NCBI GenBank assembly: GCA_014529385.2
Contig: CM043943.1
Location: forward strand, 151,067,092-151,131,091
Direction of reading: 5' to 3'
From: Adiantum capillus-veneris
Taxonomy: Eukaryota; Streptophyta; Polypodiopsida; Polypodiales; Pteridaceae
Length of the DNA: 64,000 nucleotides
The first letter of the stretch is position 1, and each line of letters opens with the position of its first letter. Below the pieces are notes generated by a model. It saw only the letters and a list, made by a program, of their open reading frames with translations. It had not been told where the DNA came from and searched no databases. The position numbers and the translations under genes are program-made. Shown piece by piece: positions 20,729 through 31,500 of this stretch.

Positions 20729-21394
20729 ATGCCAATAGATCGATTTGACAAGGTTCCACTTAGGCTACAAAAGGGCGAGGTAATAACAGTAACAGGTTAC
20801 TACAGCTTAAAGAGTGCAACCAGTGCAGTGAAATATCCCTTAAGAATGGATTTTGAGGTGGTTCGATGGCCATTGGGTTCATCCAACCTGAGGTGTTTTG
20901 CGTACTCTTTTATTTCCCACTGGCTCGAAACAGTACTGCTTCCTTTGCAATTGTCTGAAATAAGGTGGTACAAGATGACCCTTTACCTTGCGAGCAGTAA
21001 GACCTACCAGATACCTTTGGTGGGCAAGTACGGCAAGTTTGAGGGGCCTCAAAATATCGAGAAAATGTTTGAGGTTAGCCTTATTCCTAACCAGGGGTCT
21101 AAAGCAACAAAGACAATCCGCCTTCGAGGCATAGCGGAGGCCTATGACCAGTTTGACCGCCCTGACCTCAAAGCACCCGAGATAATCCAACAGGGTCAGA
21201 TCCTTGAAAGATCCGTGGTTACCCCAATGATTTTCCCAGTTACAAGCGGCGTTGAGGGGGACCAAGAGGTTATGATCCTACGATACGTAAAAATCCCAGA
21301 GGCTGAAAGGAGGGCTCGGCAACGGGATCCTAAGCGGTGCGTGAAGATTGTGCCCATCCATTTTTCAGCCGCCTTCTGCATGGGATTTCATTAA
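20729..21394 (+). CDS. Unidentified protein G, 221 residues, beta-rich
   Basis: An intact frame starting MPIDRFDKVPLRLQKGEVIT. Alternating hydrophobic and polar residues suggest many beta strands (VITVTGYYSL, MDFEVVRWPL, WYKMTLYLAS, MFEVSLIPN). No membrane segment and no catalytic motif are visible. No family is recognised. Size and strand-rich character would fit a single jelly-roll or other structural protein, but this is inference. It lies 33 nt upstream of the primase gene and probably shares its transcript. Confidence 0.6.
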   Translation: MPIDRFDKVPLRLQKGEVITVTGYYSLKSATSAVKYPLRMDFEVVRWPLGSSNLRCFAYSFISHWLETVLLPLQLSEIRWYKMTLYLASSKTYQIPLVGKYGKFEGPQNIEKMFEVSLIPNQGSKATKTIRLRGIAEAYDQFDRPDLKAPEIIQQGQILERSVVTPMIFPVTSGVEGDQEVMILRYVKIPEAERRARQRDPKRCVKIVPIHFSAAFCMGFH

Positions 21395-21411
21395 CCGGGC
21401 ATAAAAGCAGG

Positions 21412-21427
21412 TGGAGGTAGATAACTA
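21412..21427 (+). promoter_or_regulatory. Shine-Dalgarno site of the primase gene
   Basis: TGGAGGT at 21412-21418 lies 9 nt before ATG 21428. Confidence 0.65.
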
Positions 21428-22150
21428 ATGGTTGATAGAACAGAGGGGGAGCCACTGGCTCAATGCTTGATCCCCCTGTCGTATTTAGAGTTTGAGCTGA
21501 TCAGTGACCTTTTGAACTGCGGGTGCCACCTGTTTTTCCAGAAGGGTAAACAACGTCTCCCGGCGGAAAAGGAACGGAGGGTGATCAGAGAGGATTTGGT
21601 AGGAGAGTACGTGGTAAGGGCACCACATCCCAGAGGGTCTATAGGGCTGGGTGTGGATTCGCTCCCTCATGGAATTGGCCTTATAGATGTGGATGATTCC
21701 TTTGTTGCGCGCGCTATTAGAGACTACCTTGGGAATGTCGATTCCTTTATACAGGAAAGGACTCCCTCAGGCGGCCTCCATCTTTGGGGGCGGGGGATTC
21801 CCCTCTGGGAGAAACCTATGAAGGGCGGTTTGTGTTTAGCAGGCGTCCGTGTAGAGTATTTTTCTAGTGGGAGAATAACAATCTTGGGAGAGGGCCGTGA
21901 GGTCTATAAGAGGTCCCCCCTTGCCGGATTAGGTGTGTTCTCGTGTCCTCTCTGGCCCGCTCAGGAGGGCTGCGTAGCTGAGGTTAGAACGCCTATTCTT
22001 AAGGGGACCCGGTGGAACACTCTTTACGGGCAGGTAATGGGTAACCGGGCTATGCAAAAGGAGACCCTCATCTTCCAAGCTCGCTATCTTTGCGACCCCC
22101 CCTTTGAGAAGGAAAAGGAGCTTGACCTCTTGAGAATTCTTGAAAAATGA
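21428..22150 (+). CDS. Primase-polymerase (archaeo-eukaryotic primase type), N-terminal part of a replication protein
   Basis: The 240-residue frame has the three AEP/PrimPol motifs in order: GLIDVDD (residues 84-90, metal-binding DxD), RTPSGGLHLW (111-120, the sxH motif) and VEYFSSGRITIL (142-153, third acidic residue). The stretch GTRWNTLYGQVMGN followed by CDPPFEKEKELDLL resembles the PriCT segment that follows such domains in phage and plasmid primases. The protein would make primers or extend DNA to start replication. The TGA at 22148-22150 is followed in the same frame by the helicase, so both are probably one polypeptide, broken by CGA-to-TGA or needing recoding. Confidence 0.8.
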   Translation: MVDRTEGEPLAQCLIPLSYLEFELISDLLNCGCHLFFQKGKQRLPAEKERRVIREDLVGEYVVRAPHPRGSIGLGVDSLPHGIGLIDVDDSFVARAIRDYLGNVDSFIQERTPSGGLHLWGRGIPLWEKPMKGGLCLAGVRVEYFSSGRITILGEGREVYKRSPLAGLGVFSCPLWPAQEGCVAEVRTPILKGTRWNTLYGQVMGNRAMQKETLIFQARYLCDPPFEKEKELDLLRILEK

Positions 22151-23176
22151 GCGGATGAGCAGGTAGGCGAATATGGAGGAGATAAGGTTGAGTTGGACCT
22201 CGAACTAGACGCCCACATAGGGGCGTTACTGGCTGATCGGTTTAAGGATACCTGGGCCTACCTGCTTCCGGACGAGCAGTGGTATGAGTATAAAAATCGA
22301 AGGTGGGCTAGTCCGCCCGGATGGGCTTATGAGATACTAAATAAGATAGAGGAGGATATGAAGGAAATGGGGGCTGCGTTTACACGACCCCAAAGGAAGA
22401 GAATGAGCTCCCAACATCTTCTTAAATCAGTAGAGGAGCGCCTGCGCCGGCTCCTTAAGCGGGCCATGACGGTTGATTCAGGGCTCCCCTTTCTCAACGG
22501 AGTACTTGTTCCTCACGAATCAGGGCCGCTGTTACACCCGCCCAGTCCCTTGTGGGTCTGCACGAGCTATGCAGGTATTGAGCTGGATATGTGTACACCA
22601 ATGACCCCCATCCAGAAAAGATTCCTACTTACCCTGATGGATGGAGACGTCCTAAAGTTAAACTTGTTGAGAGCCTTCCTGAGGCTAGTCTTTACATTGG
22701 ATACCTGCGAGCAGTTTAGTCTCTTTCTTTGGGGGCCCCGGGTCACCGGAAAGTCGACCCTAACAGCGCTATTGGAGCACATACTAGGGGAGAGGTGTGA
22801 GAGCCTGGACGTGAGCCGGATAGCAAATAGATTTGAGCTGACACTGGTTGAAGGTAAGAACTTGATGCTCTTCCCAGATGTTACTCGACAACCGAGTAAT
22901 GCGGCTGCCAGCATATTAAAGAGGTTGCTCTCCAATGAGAGGGTAACTGTGGAGGCTAAAGGGAGGCCCACTATGTCAGTTAAGGCTGGCGCCCACTCCC
23001 TTTTTACGACCAACTGGAGGTGGCCTGACGTGGACCGCTCTAGCAGGGAGAGGAGACGCTTTCTCTTTATACAGACACCCAGAACGGTTACACGCCGCAA
23101 TCCCTTTCTTATTGATAGGCTTAAGTACATAAATTTTCTACTAGCTGATTTTGGACTAAAAACTAAAGAAAAATAA
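22151..23176 (+). CDS. D5-like / superfamily 3 replicative helicase
   Basis: The frame is open right after the primase TGA; counted from TTG 22193 it has 327 residues. It begins with a D5_N-like region (WAYLLPDEQWYEYKNRRWA, then FLNGVLVPHE). The SF3 ATPase core follows: Walker A GPRVTGKS (181-188), Walker B NLMLFPD (223-229), motif C SLFTTN (269-274) and an Arg-rich RSSRERRRF finger (282-290). SF3 helicases unwind DNA at origins of viruses and plasmids and are often fused to PrimPol domains, as here. The last 15-20 codons coincide with the return of AT-rich DNA and may be host sequence, so the natural C-terminus is probably lost. Confidence 0.85.
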   Translation, partial: ADEQVGEYGGDKVELDLELDAHIGALLADRFKDTWAYLLPDEQWYEYKNRRWASPPGWAYEILNKIEEDMKEMGAAFTRPQRKRMSSQHLLKSVEERLRRLLKRAMTVDSGLPFLNGVLVPHESGPLLHPPSPLWVCTSYAGIELDMCTPMTPIQKRFLLTLMDGDVLKLNLLRAFLRLVFTLDTCEQFSLFLWGPRVTGKSTLTALLEHILGERCESLDVSRIANRFELTLVEGKNLMLFPDVTRQPSNAAASILKRLLSNERVTVEAKGRPTMSVKAGAHSLFTTNWRWPDVDRSSRERRRFLFIQTPRTVTRRNPFLIDRLKYINFLLADFGLKTKEK

Positions 23177-24980
23177 GATTCTTCATTCAAAAAAAGTAAA
23201 AAATTTATTAGAGCTAAAATATCATCTAAATTTTGTATACTAATTCTCTAGAGACTTAACTTTTACTTTTGGTAATTGTTTCCTAGTTTAAGTCCCAAAA
23301 ACCAATAAAATTTCTATTAATATGATTTTTAAAAATCATCTATTTATTTAATTTCAATTAAATTTGAGAAAAATAAAAAATGATATGAATTTTTCTTCTT
23401 AATGTTGCTTGATAATTATCTCTCTATATATATATGAGACTTGTCATTTAATTTAAAAATCAATTATAAATATTGAACTCATAATAAAAAATTCCTACAT
23501 TGATTATTAACTAGATCTTTTTTTTGGCATACCAAATCTAAATAATGGTCCTTCTTTCTATTTTTTTACTAATATGCTCTCATTAAAAATAAATAATTAT
23601 CTTACATTTAATTTGAGCAATGATTAACAATAAATACCTAACCTTTGGTAATAATCATTCGATGCTTTATATTGAAAAAAATGAGATTTACTTATTAGAG
23701 AATGATTCTATCTTAATTTCTATAGGCAAATTGCATTAATACATATAGATAGATTGAATTTTCTCTCTCTAATCTGATAGGGATTCTGTTTAATTTGATG
23801 AGGTGTAGAGATCATGCATGCTAAAACATGCTAATCTTCCTTCATCAATTTACTTATTTTAAGTATAATATCATACATGGATCTTCACATATTTAATCTA
23901 AAAGAAATATTTTTCTCTCTCTAAAACTAATTTAGTAAATATTTAGCATACATTAGATGCAACGTGGACTAAATAAGTGACATATTACTGATTGCAACAT
24001 GATATATAAATAAATAAATCATTGTAATTTAATTTTGAAGACTCGCATAATCACATTGGGAGTGATTAGGAGGAGTGAGAGATGTATGATTGCATGTAAC
24101 AAAGTAATTGAAATTAACCGCCATAATTCCCACTAATGTTATTGATCTCAAGGTCTCTTATGATGAAATCCTTCCTTCCATAGAGCTTTTGCAGGCAAGA
24201 GTATCCTCCATGCTTTGAGTGAGAGAATGTGCAATGTGCTTAGAATGTGCCTAAATTCCCATCCTCCAACTTTTCAAATAGGCATGAAGGGATTTTTGGG
24301 CGCCCAAGCTTGCTAAATGATCTTAGTAGTCAAATTTGGACATTGTTAATATGCTAGGTTATCTTCTTTTATATGGTGCCACCTCATGGGCCATGACATG
24401 GCTCATGGGCATGCCCATGGCCATGTATACCATAGCCATTTAATTTTAGGATTAAATATTTAAGTACTTACTAAGGGATTGAGAATTTGAGGTACTTGTG
24501 TGTACAGACACACACACATGATACTATCACTACCAAATTGAGGAGCCTATGACAAGTATGAGAGTATGCAAACTTGTTAAATTTGGGTTGGAGTTTCAAA
24601 TAAGCACAAATTCTAACAAAAACTAGACATGAAGAAGAACAAGTCAAGCTCTATCCATATTGCAAAACCACTAGGCCAAAAACCTACCATTTTTGGGCCA
24701 CAATGTAGATTACGGTCAGGGACTCTGTCTACTAGCTTGCTAAATATGGCACAAATAAGACATAAATACATTTTCTTAGAAAAACCTGAACTTTTGCATT
24801 GCGGATATCTATTACATTGATCAAAACTCAATTCAAATATAAAACTGCTATATTTGGGCAAAGAGTTACATCATTTTGAGTGATTGGGCAATTCCCTAGA
24901 TGTTGGGAAGGTAAGGACCTTCCAAAGAGAAACTCCAAGTGGGGGGAGATGGTTCTCAGGACTATCCACTGCCACCTATC
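23177..24980. other. AT-rich intergenic region
   Basis: No coding or RNA gene is supported. Short frames near 24613-25013 lie on both strands and lack motifs. Confidence 0.6.
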
Positions 24981-24989
24981 AACTACTAT

Positions 24990-26040
24990 AGGACTATGCT
25001 TTCCAATGTCCAAGTATCCCTTGAGTCTTGCAAGGTTGAATAGGTGGTGGACCTTGAAACGAAAATCCCCTTTCTATATCAGAGCATAGCTTGGACAAGT
25101 GGTGGACCTAGTTAAAATGCCCAATATCCAAGGTGAAATACCTTAGGACCTTGCTACCTTGCTTGCCAATGTATACGTAGCCCCGCATTTCTTTAATGGA
25201 AGCAAGGTCGGACAAGTGGTGGACCTTGAAACCAAAGCCTCTTTGCTATATGAGAGCATAGGTTGGACCTAGTTGTAATACCCACTGCCACCTATCAACT
25301 ACTATAGGACTATGTTTTCCAATGTCCAAGTATCCCTTGAGTCTTGCAAGGTTGAACACTTGGTGGACCTTGAAACGAAAATCCCCTTTCTATATCAGAG
25401 CATAGCTTGGACAAGTGGTGGACCTAGTTATAATGCCCCTCCTTTCTTTAATGGAAGAAAGGTTGGAAAAGTGGTGAATCTTGAAACCCAAACCCTTTGG
25501 CTATATATAGAGGATAGCTTGGACAAGTGGTGGGCTTAGTTGTAGTATCCAATGTCCAAGGTCCAAGGTGAACTATGTAAAGACCTTACTTCCAAAAACA
25601 AAGTCGTACAAGTGGTTCTACTTGAAACCAAAACCTCCTTAGTGTATTAGAACATAGCTTGGAGAAGTGGTGGACTTAGTTGTAATGTTGAATGTCCAAG
25701 CAAACTATTATAGGACCTTGCTTCCCAAATCAAGTTTGGACAAGTGGTGGATCTTGAAACCAAAACCCCCTTACTCTTTTAGAGCATAGCTTAGATAAGT
25801 GGTGGACCTAGCTGTCATGGAAAATGCTCAATGTGAACTGCTACAGGACCTTGCTATTAAATGTCTAAGTAGAGCTAGCTTCTTTAATGGAGTCAAGGTT
25901 GGGAAAGTGGTGCATCTTGAAACCAAAAGCCCTTTATTGTATTAGAGCATAGCTTGGACAAGTGAGGGACCTAGTTTTAATGTGTGATGTCCAAAGAAAA
26001 GTATTACAAGACCTTGCTTTCCAATATTTGAATTGGTCAA
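24990..26040 (+). repeat. Satellite block, diverged, plus orientation
   Basis: At least ten spaced copies of GGACAAGTGGTGGACCTTG-like cores occur, with longer duplicated stretches. For example, 24960-25110 and 25285-25430 share the phrase CTATCAACTACTATAGGAC and the following satellite unit. The frames across it are not genes. Confidence 0.8.
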
Positions 26041-26103
26041 GTGGTTAAAACTAAGTATAAACTTTGACCATTTTCTTCTCGAATTGCCAGAAAGCTAGTT
26101 TTA

Positions 26104-26149
26104 GACACCCCTAAATGAAAATGGTAGACACCCCTAAATGAAAATGGTT
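26104..26149 (+). repeat. Two tandem copies of a 23-bp unit
   Basis: TAGACACCCCTAAATGAAAA plus three more bases is repeated head to tail. Confidence 0.8.
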
Positions 26150-26600
26150 TAGGGTGGCCTTAAACAACATTTTTTCAAAGACTTGAACAAAAGGGTTGCT
26201 GAACAGTAATGAAAATTTATTATGGCTTGAAGTGCCTGAGTATGTGAAAACAAGCCTAGGTTTTCCACGAGGCAAAAGGTGACAAAAAAGAAGTGTTGTC
26301 TCTTATGACATAATAAGAACATTGGAAACATAGGATTGACCATGTGGCCTACACTTTGGCAAGTGAATTGGTGGCCAGTTTTGTGGCACAGTGTGCACTT
26401 GGTCCTATATGTGTTGACCACTTGGCTAAATCTAGGACCATAAGGCCAAACCTTTGGCACCTTAAATATAGTATGGGACATAATCTAGAACTGCTATAGT
26501 AAATTAGTAGTATAGTTAATATGTTAATATTTGTATTATATTTAAGTATATGCTAAATAAAATTTATGTCAAAATTTCACTAATGAAGAATGTTACCATT
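26150..26600. other. Non-coding, nothing recognised
   Basis: A minus-strand frame at 26149-26481 lacks any motif. AT-rich from 26480. Confidence 0.5.
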
Positions 26601-26619
26601 TAGCACTTCAGATGCAGGG

Positions 26620-26830
26620 TCTTAGGGCAATGCCACAATGGGGTGCATCTGACGAGGTAGCGCTTCCACGTGAGGTTTGGGGGTAGCGCTCTTGATGGGG
26701 ATGTGGAATATAGCGCTCTCGATGGCGGGGACTGGGAGGCTGATTTTGGGATATTGTTCCGGGTGGGGTCCTGGGGCAGCGCCCCGGGCGGGGTCAAGGG
26801 GCGGCAGCCGCCCATAGATTTCAACCATAT
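26620..26830. repeat. GC-rich dispersed-repeat-like patch
   Basis: A 200-bp GC-rich patch in AT-rich DNA with repeated TAGCGCT phrases and GGGGCAGCGCCCCGG followed by GGGGCGGCAGCC. This phrase type occurs in dispersed plant repeats. It ends in an A/T homopolymer near 26830. The element class is not resolved. Confidence 0.4.
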
Positions 26831-27424
26831 ATATTTTTTTTAAAAAAAGTGAATTCCTAGTATAGAGTTATGCATGTTTTGCATATTTTCAACCATGATT
26901 TCTTTAATTTTGGTTAGTGTTTTATACTGCTTTTGTTTTTTTTAATCCTATGATAAAACATGGACTTGTAGCATACGTGGCATTCTAATAAACCCTATCA
27001 AGATTAGGCACAGATAGAGCGCACGAGCAACGCACACAGAGAAAGTAGGCGAGTAGCAAACACACAGAAAGCGCACACGGATCGCACACAGTTGGAGTAT
27101 ACGCGCGCGTAGAGGAGCAAACCAGGCATCATACACAACGCACAGGTGGAGCGCACAGGATTGACAGTTCTCGCACAAGATAAAGAAACAGCATTGTACG
27201 CAACTCTTTCCAGAAGGGCAGGATCGGGCATAGCTTCTTCTCAGGAGACATTGCACACCTCACGAATAGAGAAAAAACAGGTATTTCTCTCTCTCTCACT
27301 CTCTGTCTTTCTCCATATACAGAAGATGGTTCTCTGTAACTCATTCTTACACACACACTCTCTCGTCAAAAGACAGAGATACATAGTTTAAAAGTATTCC
27401 CGCACACATACACATATTCCCACA

Positions 27425-27684
27425 CAATGCTTCCTCTCTTCCACATACATAACCACAGTGAAATCTGTTATCTTGTTGTCTCTCTCTTGAAAACACATGC
27501 ACATATTCCCACACATCGTCTTCCTCTCTTCCACATACATAACCACAGTGAAATCTGTTATCTTGTTGTCTCTCTCTTGAAAAAACGTGCACATATTCGC
27601 ATACATCGTCTTCCTCTCTTCCACTTACATAAACACAGTGAAATCTATTATCTTTCTCTCTCTCTCCTCTCTCTAGAAAACATG

Positions 27685-27690
<6 letters not shown>
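27425..27690 (+). repeat. Three tandem 90-bp repeats followed by a CT run
   Basis: The unit starting TTCCTCTCTTCCACATACAT is found at 27431, 27521 and 27611, with few changes. It is followed by CT-rich simple sequence. Confidence 0.85.

Positions 27691-27725
<35 letters not shown>
27690..27725 (+). repeat. CT microsatellite
   Basis: About 17 CT units. Confidence 0.9.
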
Positions 27726-27733
<8 letters not shown>

Positions 27734-28550
27734 CTGTATCTTGCTATCTCTCTCTTGAAAATACATGCTAATGTATGTGCGCGTCTGTGTTATCTATGTG
27801 TATGTATGTATATTTGTGTTATTTCATTGTAATACTCATACATAATGCAGATACACAATTACACTTAATTACGATATGCACACATAGTATATATACATAC
27901 ATAAGTATCACAAATAACTAACACATTGTAATACTAGTAAACTTGAATGGAAGACTTACTTGCGTGATCTGTTAAAGTCGATTCTTGTAGCGAGTTCTGG
28001 ATGTATGCTGAGCTGATTTTCCTCTAATCCATTTGTAGATATGATTGTAAATTCTGTTTCTCAACAAAAGTAGTGTTGTTTAGTGATACACCTAATGGAC
28101 ATAAATGGTTGAAACTAGGACATGTAGACCAAAAATACGTGTATTTCTTTGGATGAATATATACACTTTTTGGTGACCCTTACCACAAGTGGTGGACCTT
28201 GAGACCAGTGGACTATAAGGACCTCCAACAATACCTTGTACACTCAATCCTTCTTGGTATCTAGGTTGGACAAGTAGTGGACCTTGTTCAAATTCTCTAA
28301 CCACTCTCTCTAACATGGTGACATAATTTAGGTGTGATAAATTCATATCTATGCAAAAATAATATCAGTTTAGGCTTGTTAATTTGAATTTGGTTGAATT
28401 TATGTACAATATAATGATTTGAGGTTTGCATATTTGAATTTAGGTGGGATAATGATATCTTTTTGTGGTAAACTTGAATTTAAAATCAATTTCGGGTGGG
28501 ATATTTTAAATTTAGGCGGGAAGGTTTTGAATTTATAGGGAGATCTCCCG
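27726..28550. other. Non-coding with one isolated satellite unit
   Basis: GT/AT-rich DNA. Satellite cores occur at about 28185 and 28265. No gene was recognised. Confidence 0.5.
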
Positions 28551-28559
28551 TACATAAGA

Positions 28560-31500
28560 GAGTATAGGTTGGACAAGTGGTGGACCTTAAAGCCAGAGGA
28601 TCCATGCTACTAGACATGATAGGTAGGGAATCTAGTTGAATATTGTATGTATAAATATATATGTAATATATCTAGATTGGACAAGTGGTGGACCTTGGAA
28701 CAAAACACAATGTAAAACATATCATGCACATTCCAAGTGGTGAGAAAAAATATCATTTAAGATATAGCCTGATAGGTTGGACAAGTGGTGGACCTTAACA
28801 CCCAAACCTTATTAATATAACGACATAGAGTGGAAAAGTGGTGAATCTTGAGACCAAACCACTCATGCTACTAAGGATAATAGCTTGGACAAGCGGTGGG
28901 CCTTGAATGTAAACCCCCCATGTACTAAATATCGTGGGTTTAAGGCATTTCAATGGAGCCTAGCATTTTGGAGACATGGTGCAGCTTGCTTCTCTTCATG
29001 TTTCAATGGAGCCTCTCTTGGACAAATGGTGGAGCATCCTTCTCTCCATGTTTCAATGGAGCCTAGCTTGGACAAGTGGTGGACCTTTGCTTCTCTCTAT
29101 GTTTCAATAGAGTTAGCTTGGACAAGTGGTGGACCTTGGAACCAAACCCCCATGTAAAACCTATAATGGTCACTTTAAGTGGTGAGAAAGAATAACCTTT
29201 AAGAAATAGCCTTATAGGTTGGACAAGTGGTGGACCTTAACACCCAGATACTCTTAATATAATGACATAGAGTGGAAAACTGGTGAATCTTGAGACCAAA
29301 CCACTCATGCTACTAGCGATAATCTCTTGGACAAGTGGTGGACCTTAAAAGTAAACCCCCAATCTACAAAATATCGTGGGTTTAAGGTATTTTGATGCAG
29401 CCTAGCATCTTGGAGATATGGTGCAGCTTGCTTCTCTTGATGTTTCAATGGATCCTATCTTCGACAAATGGTGGAGCATCCTTCTCTCCATGTTTCAATG
29501 GACCCTAGCGTAGACAAGTGGTAGACCTTTGCTTCTCTCTATGATTCCATAGAGTTAGCTTGGACAAGTGGTGGACCTTGGAACCAAACCCCCATGTAAA
29601 ACCTATCATGGTCACTCCAAGTGGTGAGAAACAATAACCTTTAAGATATAGGCTTATAGGTTGGATAAGTGGTGGACATTAACACCCAAATATTCTTAAT
29701 ATAATGATAGAGAGTAAAAAAATGGTGAATCCTGAGACAAAACCACTCATGCTACTAGTGATAATAGCTTGGACAAGTGGTGGACCTTGAACCTAAACCC
29801 CCCATGTTTCAATAGAGTTAGCTTCGACAAATGGTGGAGTATCCTTCTCTCCATTTTTGAATGGAGCCTAGCTTGGACAAGTGGTGGACCTTGAACGTAA
29901 ACCCCCCATGTTTCAATGGAGCCTATCTTGGAAAAATGGTGGAGCATCCTTCTCTCCATGTTTCAATGGACCCTAGCTTTGACAAGTGGTGGACCTTGGA
30001 ACCAAACCCCCATGTAAAACCTATCATTGTCACTCCAAGTGGTGAGAAAAAATAACCTTTAAGATATAGCCTTATAGGTTGGACAAGTGGTGGACCTTAA
30101 CACCCAAATATTCTTAATATAATGACATAGAGTGAAAAAGTGGTGAATCTTGAGACAACACCATTCATGCTACTAGCGATAATAGCTTGGACAAGTGGTG
30201 GACCTTGAACGTAAACCCCCCATGTTTTGATAGAGTTAGCTTCGACCAATGGTGGAGCATCCGTCTCTCCATGTTTCAATGGAGCCTAGCTTAGGCAAGT
30301 GGTGGACCTTTGTTTCTCTCTATGTTTCAATAGAAATAGCTTGGACAAGTGGTGGACCGTGGGACCAAACCCCCATGTAAAACCTATCATGGTCACTCCA
30401 AGTGGTAAGAAAGAATAACCTTTAAGATGTAGCCTTATAGGTTGGACAAGTGGTGGACCTTAACACCCAGATATTCTTAATATAATGACATAGAGTGGAA
30501 AAGTGGTGAATCTTGAGACCAAACCACTCATGCTACTAGCAATAATAGCATGGACAAGTGGTGGACCTTGAATGTAAACCCCCCATGTACGAAATATCGT
30601 GGGTTTAAGGTATTTCAATGGAGCCTAGCATCTTAGAGACATGGTGCAGCTTGCTTCTCTTCATGTTTCAATGGAGACTATCTTCGAGAAAGGGTGGAGC
30701 ATCCTTCTCTCCATGTTTCAATGGAGGCTAGCTTGGACAAGTGGTGGACCTTTGCTTCTCTCTATGTTTCAATAGAGTTAGCTTGGACAAGTGGTGGACC
30801 TTGGAACCAAAACCCCATGTAAAACCTATAATGGTCACTCAAAGTGGTGAGAAAGAATAACCTTTAAGATATAGCCTTATAGGGTTGACAAGTGGTGGAC
30901 ATTAACACCCAGATATTCTTAATATAATGACATAGAGTGGAAAACTGGTGAATCTTCAGACCAAACCACTCATGCTACTAGGGATAATAGCTTGGACAAG
31001 TGGTGGACCTTGACTTTAAACCCCACATGTAAAAGATATTGTGGGTTTAAGGTATTTCAATGGATCCTAGCATCTTGGAGACATGGTGCAGCTTGCTTCT
31101 TATCATGTTTCAATGAAGCCTATCTTTAATCAATGGGGGATCATCCTTCTCTCAATGTTTCAATGGAGCCTAGCTTGGACAAGTGGTGGACCTTGGAACC
31201 AAACCCCCATGTAAAACATATCATGGTCATTCCAAGTGGTGATAAATAATACCCTTTAAGATCTAGCTTTATAGGTTGGACAAGTGGTCGACTTTAAAAC
31301 CTAGATCTTCTTAATATAAGGACATAGAGTGGAAAAGTGGTGAATCTTGAGACCAAACCACTCATGCTACTAAGGATAATATGTTGGACAAGTGGTGGAC
31401 CTTGAATTTAAACCCCCCATGTAAGAAATATTGTGGGTTTAAGGTATTCTAATGGAGCCTAGCATCTTGGAGACATGGTGCAGCTTGCTTCTCTTCATGT

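Larger units (their letters stand above)
16617..23130 (+). mobile_element. GC-rich insert: plasmid/virus-like element of prokaryotic or organellar type with PrimPol and SF3 helicase
   Basis: Composition changes abruptly from AT-rich DNA to about 50% GC near 16617 and back near 23130. Inside, nearly all sequence is coding and all genes run on the plus strand, with short gaps and start codons placed behind purine-rich Shine-Dalgarno sites. A sigma70-like promoter stands at 18907-18935. The recognised genes are a primase-polymerase and an SF3 helicase; the rest are unknown, several with membrane segments. No rRNA, tRNA or known plastid or mitochondrial gene is present. Fern organelle mobile ORFs (MORFFO) and linear organelle plasmids are candidate relatives to test. 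The left end carries a small palindrome at 16632-16647. The right end seems cut inside or just after the helicase. Confidence 0.7.

Noticed and set aside
20879-21265. 128-residue minus-strand frame opposite gene G
   Set aside because: No ribosome site or motif; gene G has a strong Shine-Dalgarno start on the plus strand.
16617-23130. Endogenous giant-virus (NCLDV) fragment, because of the D5-like helicase
   Set aside because: Shine-Dalgarno sites, a sigma70 promoter, tiny coupled ORFs and a PrimPol-PriCT layout fit a prokaryotic or organellar replicon better. Not fully excluded.
16617-23130. Ordinary plastid or mitochondrial DNA transfer to the nucleus
   Set aside because: No standard organelle gene, tRNA or rRNA is present; only a mobile organelle plasmid or insert would fit.
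22567-23190. 207-residue minus-strand frame opposite the helicase
   Set aside because: Shadow of the SF3 helicase, whose motifs are clear on the plus strand.
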